64,000 nucleotides of DNA. Source: Mycteria americana (lineage: Eukaryota; Chordata; Aves; Ciconiiformes; Ciconiidae). The stretch lies in contig NC_134367.1 of assembly GCF_035582795.1 (NCBI RefSeq), positions 82,753,062 through 82,817,061 of the forward strand, read 5' to 3'. Position numbers and translations under genes: made by a program. Shown here piece by piece: positions 1 through 12,200 of this stretch. The notes beneath the pieces were generated by a model. The model was not told the DNA's origin and made no database searches. It worked only from the letters and a program-made list of their open reading frames with translations. The first letter of the stretch is position 1. Each line of letters begins with the position of its first letter.

Positions 1-67
1 CTTCAGTACTCCAGTGGGTTATTTTTAATCTGAATGCTAACCCCTGACACATACCTTTTTCTTCTAG

Positions 68-202
68 TTTTTTGTGTCACCTAGCTTTGCTGCATTTGTT
101 CTGAGCGTTGTGCCACCCTTGGCTGTCCTGGCTGTCATTTATGGAAGATACTTGCGAAAACTTACTAAAATGACACAAGACTCTCTTGCAGAAGCAACAC
201 AG
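68..202 (+). CDS. ABCB10: ABCB10 exon, membrane domain helix
   Basis: Forty-five codons beginning [10 protein letters not shown], in phase 0 at both ends. It holds a transmembrane helix followed by the cytosolic loop [16 protein letters not shown]. The acceptor is tttcttctag. It would be exon 4 of 13 if the human gene layout is kept. Confidence 0.93.
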
Positions 203-3200
203 GTAATCTTTTAACAGATGCTTTCTGGTTAACTTCAAAGTTGCTCTAGTGTATTTAGGTTAATACCTCTGAAGTACAGATCTTCTGAAGATAATTGTCC
301 TGTTCATTGCCCTAAGCCATGCTGAGCCTGTACTTTTGCACCTGAACAGTATGAAAGGTAAACTTCAGTAACACTTACTTATAGATGTCAAAAACAACCA
401 CGCTTTGTAAAGAGCATGTCCATAACAATATCATGTAGAGGTACCAGGCCTTGAGAATTTGGAAATGTAGGAAAGGATAAGGAGGTTAGGCTTTAGCTGT
501 GTGAGAGCATAAAGAAATCAGCCTATGAAGTCCTGTGTAATTTGGTACCTAGGTTTGAAAAACACTTTTCTTGGACTATGGTTATGAGTTTGAAGCCATC
601 AGAAACATCCTAGATGGATCTGTCTTTCAAGAAAACTTTGCTAGCAACTCCTTCTCTGGAATGAATCCTTGACGTTTGATCTTATTGTCAGCTTTTTATG
701 AGGCTTGACATTTTTAAACTTTTCTGGGCATCTCAGCACATACCCAGATATTTGGGAGGAAAGTAGAGGAAGCTGTTGTTTCTAAAGAGGCTGTCGTAGA
801 GGGGCCTTCGTTTGCTGACTGCGCTGAAATATTATAAAGCACTACCAGAGAAATACTAGTGATGGTGACCTTTTTCTCACAGGCTGAGGGTGGGGAATCA
901 TCATTAAAATGCACAGAAATATAATTAGGAAAGACCTAGTTAAAATAGCCATGGTTGTCAGCTGTTTTAAACTTGGAATGTCCTATGTAGGACTTCTGCA
1001 AATTGACTGTGCAGAAGGAAGATTAGCCGCCTTCTGTTTATCTTCCTCATCCTGTGTTGGAGAAGCTCATGCCTTCGTAAACTAGGTGTGGGACTTCAGA
1101 TGAACAAGCAATTTTAGTGTTCCATTCAAATTTTCAGGTTGAATGGGGGATGGAAGGAGGAGAATTACATTTTTAGATAGTATTTTTACTCATGAAAGGG
1201 GGCTTTGTTTTTTGTAAGACCATCACAGTGTCTATTAACAACTTCAGTCTAATTGGTTACAACTGAGGTAATTTTACAATTAATACTTCACTAGTTAGAA
1301 GTTAAAATAAAATACTGAGTTGAAATGGGACATTAGTAGTTGAGCTAAATTAATTGCCAGTGTTGCTTTGATGAAATGAGTGGAATTGTTTCAGGAAATA
1401 ACTGCAGGCTTTCTTGCATGATTTAGTGTAGAATAGAATATTCTTTATTTTTCCCCTTCCCACGTTGTTACTGCAAGTTATTGTGAATAGTAATTTTCTT
1501 ATGTGTGTTGTTCACATCAAATTAAGGGGGTTTTTTAACCCTACTTTTGTAGGGTTAAAAAAGGTAACCCTTCTTTCTCTGCTAACACTTAAGTCAGGGC
1601 AATCTCGGAGTTCTTTTTAAACTGCCTGGGCATGCAGTTTACTTTTAACTCAATAGAATTTAAAAAAAAGTGGGGGGTAAGGGGAGGAGGCATGAGAAAT
1701 TTTCCAGTGGTATCCAAAGGAATGTATTTGGAGATTAGTGTAGTGATACTGGTTTAACTTTCAAATGTTCTGTAATTTGAACATTCCAAATTGTGTGTCT
1801 GTGTGTATTTGTTTTGTTCTTTTCTTTAATGTAGTTAGCTGAAGAGCGTATTGGAAACATAAGAACAGTTCGAGCTTTTGGGCAAGAAGTGGCTGAAATG
1901 AAGAAGTATACAAATAAAGTTGATTATGTGCTACAGCTGGCTAAAAAAGAGGCACTAGCTCGGGCAGGCTTCTTTGGAGCAGTAAGTGTATTTTGATGAA
2001 AGTAAACCAACCATGTTATGCCAAGTGTCAATTATTTTAAAATTCATGAGGATACTTATAAGTCTGCAAATAAATGATTTGAGTGTAAATTGAACCTACA
2101 TGAAACTGTGGGAAGACTGGACTTAAATCAGTCTAAATTGCTGTGAAACTGCACCTCAAGATACAGTGGTATGATAAAGCCAGTTTAAGTCTCTATTTTT
2201 GCTCCACACCCCATAGCTTGGTACTATTTATCTGAGCCCATACCTCCTATTCAGGGAACTAAACCAGTGGAAACCTTCCCCCACCCTTAGCATTTTACAG
2301 TTTTGGCTTCCTGATGAGATGAGCATCAATGCAGAGGAAGCTGGGGAGCATGCAGGTGGGGGAGGGAGAGTGGGATTGCATTTTTCCATAACAGCTTGCA
2401 GTGAGTTTGCTTAATAGTAGTCTAAAACTGCAACGTAACTGCAGACTGTCAACCTTCTCCTTTAATGATGGTTGAGAATAGTGTTTGGTGTTCCTTTCCA
2501 TCTTGGGGAATGAGGTAAAAAAAAAAAACAAAACAAAAAAGAGTTGCTGGCTTTTTGAACACTTGTTTGATAGCACAGTGTAGTGCCACTGAAAAGTCTG
2601 GCTGGCTGTTGGCTTGTTTTGCTTTAGAATTGGTTTTGTTCAAATTTAACTCAGTCCTCTCAAAATCTAGGTACCCATAGTATGGGAATTCTTTGATTAG
2701 AAAGAAATCCTGAAACAACATTTTAGAGGATGAAGTTTAAGACGTATGTGACAATCTGCCTTTTCCTCTTTTTCTTTTTCCTTAGACTGGCCTTTCTGGG
2801 AACTTAATTGTCCTTTCAGTCTTATATAAAGGAGGATTACTAATGGGCAGTGCCTACATGACAGTTGGTGAACTCTCGTCTTTCCTAATGTATGCTTTCT
2901 GGGTTGGAATAAGCATTGGAGGTATGGAATAAGAAATTAGATTTTTCTTCACTTCAAAGTATTATAGTCAGTATGGGGGCGGGAGGGTAGAAGCTCTTAA
3001 AAGATCTGGCTTTCTTAAATAAAAGCATCTTCCAAATGATCTTCCCAAAAATCATACCTAATTTTTTTCTGAAGAGTTAATGAAAATAATAATTTATAGC
3101 TTAATATAAGTCTTCCATTTTCCCAAAGGAATACAGAGGTTATTTTTTCAATGTGTGTCTGCGACAGATACATATTACTTAAATTTTCTTTGGGTCTAAA

Positions 3201-6200
3201 TTAAGTTACTTGGTATATTGTGTAAAGAAATAATACTGGTATTATATTTTTTACAAATTATGTGGGTCTGTGTTAAACATACTCTATTTAGAAAGGCATG
3301 TAGAATTTAGCTGTAATTCCCTATAGAGTGTCTTGAGCTGGAAGAGTAAATAAAGTGCCAGCAGAACACTACACTCTAGTGCTAACCTTTTGTTTTTCCT
3401 TACTGACTGACTCCTCCTTGAAGCTCAGGCTCTGTAATCTGCTGGCCCAGAAACAAACTGCTCATCTTTTTGACAGAGCAGTCTTCACTACTGCATACAG
3501 GCAAAAATGAAGATAAGGTACTTTGAAGTTTGACAACTGATTGGAAGGGCTCTTCTTTAAAATGTGTCTGTTACTTCTGATAGACTGGCAGGGCAATGCA
3601 GCTCGTCTATACTCTTCTTTTCTAAGACTAAGCCTGATATCGTGGGAAGCACAAAGATGTGCCTGAGGGCAAGATTCACAAAACCTGCTTTCTCAGAGAG
3701 CAACATTCCAGTGGCACCCATTCCAACTACCAAAACCCTTTCTTCTCTGCTTCAGTCATTCACGTTTGGTCAACAGACAGGCACTTAGAAAACATCGGGC
3801 AAATTAATGTTAAATAAATGAAAAGTAAGGTTAGAAACACTGATAAAATGTCATGGGATTAACTTTGTAATAAAAACATCTTTTTAAATTCTACTGAAGA
3901 TCATTGAGGAATATAGTTCTGCACAGACCTTATTCTCATGGGGACTGTGAAGTAAAGGTGTCTTGCCACAAGAGGCCTGCCTTCCTTGATGCCTGCAAAG
4001 CATATAAATCTTCAAAGTGCTAAGTCTGCTCAGTATATGTCATCATCAGTACATACCAGTGTGTAGTTCAATACATAGAACTGTGAAGTTCACTGCATAA
4101 TTTGGGACTTTGCCTCTTTTTGTTGTAATAGTTTGCTGTGGTTTCTACCAAATACTGAAGACAGGTTATGAAAATTAAAAACATTTTCTAATTAGTATTT
4201 GCTGTCCATACTATATAATGTTTTTTATGAGTGGTTGTGAATTTGCAAACCTCACTGTCTCAGTTTCAAGGTGCTCTGTGAGGCTCATGCCTTCTCCCCT
4301 GTGCCCTGCTCTAGGGTGTAGAAGCTTTGGCTCTTTTTTCTAAGCAGACATCTTCTCACCATGGCTAGTGCCTTGTGTGGCAAGCTTTCAGATAGTCCTC
4401 AGCAGCAGCGTGATGAAATGCCCTGTCTACACTTACAAACTCATGACCTTGTGCTGGGCTTGTTGCTCTGCAAGAATAAACCAGTAAACCTATTTTAATA
4501 TACCTTGGGTTTTCTGCCCTCCTGAAATCACTCTTTGAACACTATATGCATTTTAAGGTATAAGTGATTTATTCTATATGTTTATTCTGGTGGAATTCAG
4601 AGATTTTGAAATTTGTTACTCTGTTTTGAAAGACACACAAAAAATTAAGAAATAAGACATTTTATATTTATGTCTTACTCCATTTTTGGTTCTAGGTTGG
4701 TTTCTGTGTTTATTTCAGCTGGAAAGCCCTTTAGCCATGCCAGCTCCAAGATGATTCACACAGCTAAGAGCTGGGACCTAGTACAATAAGCAAGCCTTGT
4801 CCTTAGCTTTTGCTTTCTCCAGTAATCTTCGAAGCATGCTGACTTGGGAGACACATTTCTTTACATTGTCCGTTCTCCACGTAGCTTCTCAAGCATCGGT
4901 TCAGCCTTAGGTACTGTGCCCTCCCTCCACTGTGGCTGACTTAGCCAGACTCTCCTATAGTAGTATAACCCTATCTGACAAAGAAGGGCATTCAGAGTGC
5001 TCCGTTCTACTGAATTATTTTGAAAATATAGCTGGTTGTATGCAAGGCTATTTCTCTAAAGTTGGATGCTGTTCTTCCTGACAGATGAATGAAAAAGTGT
5101 TGCTTTGCTTTTGAGTATATGGAAGCTTATGTGTATTAACTTTTGTATTTTTTTTCTTCAGAATGATTTGTTTTACAGATATAAATAAGAATGGTCAATA
5201 AGGGTTATTGGTAGCTCTGAAGTGAGACTAGATAGGATTTAAATCAACATGTCTGATAGTGTGTTGGAGTAAAAGATCCCCTACGTGTCTGATGCTTCAG
5301 TGCTGGTGATGGAAAGTATAATGCAAATTTAATGTCTCCTATGTCTCCCATTCCATATGGATGCATAATACTGCTCTGCTTTTTGTTTAGGTCTAAGTTC
5401 CTTTTATTCCGAACTAATGAAAGGACTAGGTGCTGGTGGACGTCTATGGGAACTTATTGAAAGGAAGCCCCAACTTCCATTTAATGGTGGGTCCTTGGTT
5501 TGTTACTGTTCATAAGTTGTTTTTCCTCTTATTGGTCACCAGTACTTCAGAAAGAGGTGTGTAATAGTTAGTTAGTTAGTACTTAGTAAGTTAGTTCCAA
5601 CTTACATTCTTTTGAAAAAAACTCAATACAGTGGTAATTCTTCTGACTTTTCCTAACTATAAAACAGATTATGAAGATTTCCTTTAATCAGAAGTTTTAG
5701 AAGCTGAAATTTGGTGGGTTTTTTTCCTTTAATTGAGAATATTTAATAATATTTAAATACAGTAAATTAAGGTGTTGCTGGCAATATATTTTTTTTTACA
5801 GCTTTATTGTTCGGAAGCTAGACCATGCCCTCCAGTATTGAGTATATTTTGTATAAACAGCATTTGCCTGTCTCCATCAAAGTAGTTCAATGAGCTGCTT
5901 GTAGAAGATACTTTCTGTATGAATTGCTGTTTTATTTAATCAGCTGCATCCCACTAAGCGAAAGTCATACATGAGTTTTCACTGGCTCTGTATGTTGTTC
6001 AGAAATGCAATATAGCAGAGTCCAGGTGAGCTGTCAACAGTGTAGTTTCCCTCTAAGTTTTGTATGGTCCTCTAATTTAGAAATTTTTTAAGGGCTGCTG
6101 TAAGAGGAAGAGTCAGAAAAGAACATCCAACAGACCTAACATTTTTTGAGTGAGCTCTGGCTTTAGGGAATAGAGTTTTATCTTTTGAGTTGGTTGATAC

Positions 6201-9200
6201 AGAGGGGTTCTTTTCAAATGCTGTGCTTCAAATTTCTGTTCTGCTTTTGTCTCCCTGCACTGGAGTTCCTTGAGTTCTTAATCTGATGGGCACCAAGTCA
6301 CAGTCTGACCTCTGTCTCATTTCTCTTCACAGCTGCAAGCCTGTCTGTAGGATGCTTTTCAATGTGCATAGACTTTACATAGCCAGTGAAAAGTAACAAT
6401 ATTGTCTCCAATGGATGGAGGCAGACTTAGAATAGCAGCTATTTGTCCAAAACCACCATTTGTAACCACCAACTGGCTAATGAGGGGATAGCAACACACT
6501 CTTGTCCTCAGCAATGAAGCTGGCTTAAACTTCCTGCCATGACTGACTATCCAGTGCCACACTGCAGTTTGCTGTGCCCTTCATAGACCTAGTGCAACTG
6601 TTGATTTCATCATCATTTGGATGTGATTTTTTTTTTTTTTTTTTAATCTGGATTATTTCAGTGATCTTCATCTTCATAGAGGCCCCAGTGCAGAGTAAGC
6701 AGTAGTATTGGGGCAGAAGTTGTCTTTCTCACTGAAGGTATTGAATTGTTCAATTACCACCAATAGGGACATCCAGAAAACAATCTTTATTTTATAGACC
6801 AAACATAAATTGGACACAGTTTCAAACATCCATGTAGCATAGGCTTACAGAAAACTTCTTTTAAGTTTCCTTTCAGTGTAAACTAAATACCTAGGAAAGG
6901 ATATAGACCTTTGTCTCAAAAAACAATTATAGTTGATTTCTGGCTCATCAGACAATAAAACCAAGAGACTATTTCTCTACTGTCCAAACCCACCTGAAAC
7001 AGCTACTCTCTTGGCTACTTAGGTTTTACTTTCATGGAACTCCAGCTGTTGGTGACAACAGATATCTTAGGAACAAATTATAATGTCATTTTTTCCTGTA
7101 TCTAGAATCCAAACAAGAAAGAAGCACAATCCTGTATATAGCTTTTAGGTATTTTTACAGTAATATATAGAGGAAGAACTTGTGGTACCAGACTTCCTGT
7201 GTTGTAGTAGGTTTCAGTGTTTCAGGCCCTGGAATAGACTGTGCAATAACTGGAACTGAGACTAAAGATAAGTGATTACTTGTTACTTTGATAATAGTAA
7301 GGATTATGCTGCTAGCACAGGATTTAGCAAATACATTTATTTTCCCAAAGGGAGGTTTACAGATCACTGTGCTTTTACGTAACAAACAAGTGACAATGTG
7401 TATGTCCATGGATTAAAGTCACGGAAGGAGTCTGAAATCGTATGCTCTTGCCTTTGCCATTTCTATGCTACTATAATGAAACTGAAAGCCTGAGAAGAGG
7501 AAGGAATCTGGGAAAAAGAAAAGCAAAATAAATTATTTCCTCTAGGAACAGCAGGACTAGTGAAATCTTGATTGCTACTGATGGGTGTCTGGGTCTCCTG
7601 TCCACAGTTACCTGTTTAACCAAACATGGGCATGTGCTACCATGTGCTGTGGTTAGTTGGGGGTTACTTGTGTGCTGCATCTGAAAAGAATTAAGGGTGT
7701 TGCTCTGGTGCTGCCAGTTTTCATAAAACTGGTAGGAACTTCGTCAGTGAGACTCTGCCCTTTGGGAATGCAGCACCACTGTCCACTTAGTTTGCTTTGT
7801 ATGGATATGTTTAGCTGGGATTTAACAAAGCTCGAAGACATTGTGTTTCTTTGTTTTACCTATTCATAAGCTTTTTCTGGTACTGATAGTCTTTTAAGAT
7901 AATTGTTTAAATCAAATGCTGCGCTCCAGAAAAAAGTTGGTTTTATTTAACTTTGGCAATCATTCATTCATGATAGTTTGTTATGATATTTCACAAACTG
8001 AGATTTTAGTTTCAGTGCACTGTTGCCTAAGAGTTATGCCTCTGCTTGGTCTTTGAATACACTGTTGTCCTGAATTTATTAAATATACTTTCCACTTAAA
8101 AAAAAAAAAATCTAAAAAATGGCCATTAATGCAACAAACCTAGCAGCAGCTTTATTCTGGTGACAGCCTCTGCTTAAGAGCTACCCAGTTAACAGGCAGT
8201 GGAGAAAGAAATGCTCTTGTTCAAAGAGGAGGGTGTTTCAGGTGACTCTTGTGGGTCAGTGAAAGGGCAGTAAATTATTTGCAATGTTTATCTTTTTGCA
8301 TCTGTTCTATGGCAACAGGACTTTGGCCTTCAACAATGCCATTTTATTTCACTGCTCCTAATTGACAAAACTTAAATTGTTTATAATATGTTTAAAAATT
8401 CAGATAATTCTACTAGAAGTGAACATTGTTAGTTGTTAGGTATTAGCAAGATGCAAATTCTTCCTCTTGCTGTAGGTAACCTACAGGTTCACTGCTGGTG
8501 AGCAACTTGAAATGTCATTCAGGAGCGAGTGGTGTACCACACTGATTCAGTCATGGCTGAAATATAACCCCTGTGGTCCTGACTTGTGGCTTGCAGTTAT
8601 CCCTAGATTTAACATGGGGATAGATATTTCTGTTGGGTGTCTGTAAAGCAAGTTCTAGGAGGGCTGAGCTGATTTTTGTTTCTGTTCACGTTTCTGTATT
8701 TTATTCTTTGTCATACAGAGGGAATCATATTAGGCAAAGACACATTCAGAGGTGCTTTGGAATTCAAGGATGTTGAGTTTGCATATCCAACACGTCCAGA
8801 AACATCCATTTTCAAAGATTTTAGCCTTTCCATTCCAGCTGGCTCTGTCATGGCTCTGGTTGGCCCAAGTGGTGCAGGGAAATCAACTATTGTATCGCTT
8901 CTGCTGAGGCTGTATGATCCTATCTCAGGTATGTTTTGTGTGTTGCTCTCATTCATGACAATTGATGCTTTGCATCTCAGATACACTTTATAAACAGTTG
9001 GGGTCCTGTGCTTGAAGTCCTGATGTGACTATTCCACTGATGCACCATGCTTCCCTTTGTGGTGTATGGTTACCTTGTGGTGGTGCCTGCATAGCTTTGC
9101 ATTTTTGATCCACCAGTATGTGATTCCAGGGGTTGTTGTTCTCGACTGTTCTTTCTGGCTCTTTTCAGTACATGTCAGTACACACTTGATCTTACTGTTT

Positions 9201-12200
9201 CTTAATTTCAGGTACTATCACTGTTGATGGCTTTGATATCCGTCAGTTAAATCCACTGTGGTTCAGGACAAAGATTGGAACAGTGAGTCAGGTAAGGAAG
9301 AAAACAAATTTCTAAGTAAATGAAATAATTTTGTGTGATCAACTAGCTATGCCTCACTTTTCTTCTTTTTAAAACTATATAATCTTGCTTCTCAGTGAAA
9401 TCCCTCCATCTCACCATAACTGCTGTTGTGCATGCTTTGTTCTAAAAACAAGTATTCAGAGCTAGTCCCGTTATTCTGTAGTTTGTTTTTTACATAATAG
9501 AGATTTAAAGTGTTAGTTTAGAAGAAAAGTGTGTGTGTGTGGAGACTGTACATTGTTGCAAATTGTATAGGTACGACTATCTTGATGTTTGCTATGATTT
9601 GGTGAAGAAAGTAACATAAAGTTTAACATTGAATCACATTTTGTATTATTGGAAGTTACACAATCATATTTTACACAACCATTTGAAAACTGAGCTTCTG
9701 TGCTCCGTGTGGTTTCCAGGCAAACACAATTCAATTAGGAAAGCATGAAAATACAGCACTATTGGCACTTACTCTTGCAGTGCCCCCTCCCTAGCAACCC
9801 CCAAACTCTGGAATTAGAGATGTTCAATGGTCTCTTAATTGGTCAAATAGTTTATTTTTAAAATATGTATGTTCCTTTCCTCATCTCCCCAGACGCTTCA
9901 CAGTGCAATTAACTGTTAGGTTGACGTTCTGGTTAAAAGCATAAGGATAACTGGTTATATGTTGCATTTCTAAACATCTACTTTATGTAATAATGCCACC
10001 AAAAGCTTTTGTGCAAAAATTATTTTCCTGTGAGCACATTAGTATTTTTCTTTTTGAATGTATGTATTCCACTTGAGTTACCAGTAGGAGATTCATACTG
10101 GTATTCATACTATAGCATGTCTCTTCTTTATTTTATAAACAGAGCAGCCTTACCTCGTTTCAGATGTTTTCCCATTTTACATCACTTGTCCTATCTGCCA
10201 GTCCTCTTCTCTGTTTTAAGCTCGAATATAAATTAAATGCACAAAATGCCGTGAAATCTGTGTCGAGATTAAGAGAAGGATCATCACTGTTGCAAATGAT
10301 GATAAGTAGTAAAGTACAAAGGGAGGTTTTCTGATGTTTGGATGAATAGCTCTTTCTGAATCCTAGGAATTGAGGGTTATGTTATGTTTTGTCAGTTAAA
10401 AAAGCAACTTATTTTTTATTGGTTTTCACTGCCCATTTTGGTGTTAGGAGAGGTTTTTTTTGTTTGTTTTTAATTCAGTTAACTAGCTTACATATTCTTG
10501 TGTATGGATATAATAGAAATTAATGCTGGGTCTTGTAAGTGGGATTTATGTTATTTGAGATATAGACAATACATGCATGTAACTACAGAGCTACATATTA
10601 GTTATGTTTTTTAATTTATCAGGAACCAATTCTGTTCTCCTGTTCTATTGCTGAAAATATTGCCTATGGTGCAGAGGATCCTTCTACTGTGACTGCAGAG
10701 GAGATTCAGAAAGCTGCTGAAACAGCTAATGCTGCTAGTTTTATCAGAGATTTTCCAAAAGGGTTTGACACTGTAGTTGGAGAAAAAGGCATTTTGCTTT
10801 CAGGTACATGTTTATATTTCTTATTTTTAAAATCTTGATGCTATAGAGTGAAGTAAAAATTCTATTATTTTTTGTTACCAGTTTTTTGTCTAAGTCATAG
10901 CCTGCCATAAGTATTAAAAAAATCCCTCCTTTATCTCCATTCCCCCCCCCTAAAGTACATGTGCCTAATTCTGCTCAGTCCAGGCATTCAGTTAAAATTA
11001 CTTCGCATCTGTTTTCCTATTTCAATTTACTGAGCTTTTTCCCCCAGGTGGACAGAAGCAACGAATTGCGATTGCTCGAGCTCTGCTCAGGGTAAGCCAG
11101 CACCCAAATAGCTATTTAACTATTTTGTGGGGAGGCAGGGAGGGTTAAAAAGGAAGTCTTTCAATGGGAGAGGAGGAAAAATATTTTTAAAAAGAAAATT
11201 TGTATCTTTTATATTAATGAGGAAATTTGAAAGGGCTGAGTGGTTTAACTAAAGACAATTTACTTGCGTAAGTGCTTCTTCCTATCTTTCAGTCATGTTT
11301 TTCGATAGTTCTTGCCAAGACTGATGGTAAATCATTGTATAATGGCTCAGTTTCATAAGACCAGGTTAAGGATGAAGGAAGACTAAGAATGAGATCCTAG
11401 TAAACTCATATATGACACTTCTGTCTCTGTGTTCAGATCTCTATCATTCATGGGCTGATTTTTCTGGGTTGCAGCTTACTGGCACTATAGATGCCCTGTC
11501 TTGGCTTTGAGGGGAGCTGGTCTGGATTTGGGACAAGATACTATTTCAGGCACAATGTTGTATCATTTTTTTTTTAAGTGTTGGTATGGGTCTAACTTTA
11601 GGGCAGGCTCTGCGCTGCACAAATTTGAGGAGGCTTCTGAGGATCAGAAGGACAGAGAGTTTGGTTCAGGGACAGTCACGGGGCCTCGCAGGGAGGCAGT
11701 TTGCTGCTGATGCTCAGCTGGAAGTTTTGAGCCTTGTTGAACCCAGTTTACATTCATGTTAAGCCACATGGGTGTCTATAGCATCCTAGCATGCCCAGTT
11801 CTGCTAGATTACTGGGAATCTTTCATTATACCAGTTCTCTTTTACTATGAATACTGAAAAGCTGATTGCATTTCATGTCAAGTACAGTTCACGGGAGTAG
11901 AGACTTTATTGGGGGGGGGGAGAGGGAGTTGTAAAAAATAAATGAGTAGTTGATATATATGTTTTTGGGGGTGCAGTGGAGTCCCTTCTCTTCCAGATAA
12001 AGTCTAAAGCTTTTACTGTCAACTTAATCAAGGAAGTTTGGGTTGTGTACTGTAATTCAGAAGAGGCTTCTTAGGGATTTGAGTGCTGGAGATTTTTTTT
12101 TTTTTTTAATTTAATTGGGAAGAGTTCTTAAATGCTAGTTCTTAAGGACTGCTTATTTCATCTGTGGGTGAAATACTGCTTGTTGGTAGATTTTTGGGGT

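Noticed and set aside
3564-3788. 74-codon plus-strand open frame in an ABCB10 intron
   Set aside because: No similarity to ABCB10 or another family, and its inclusion would disrupt the continuous transporter frame.
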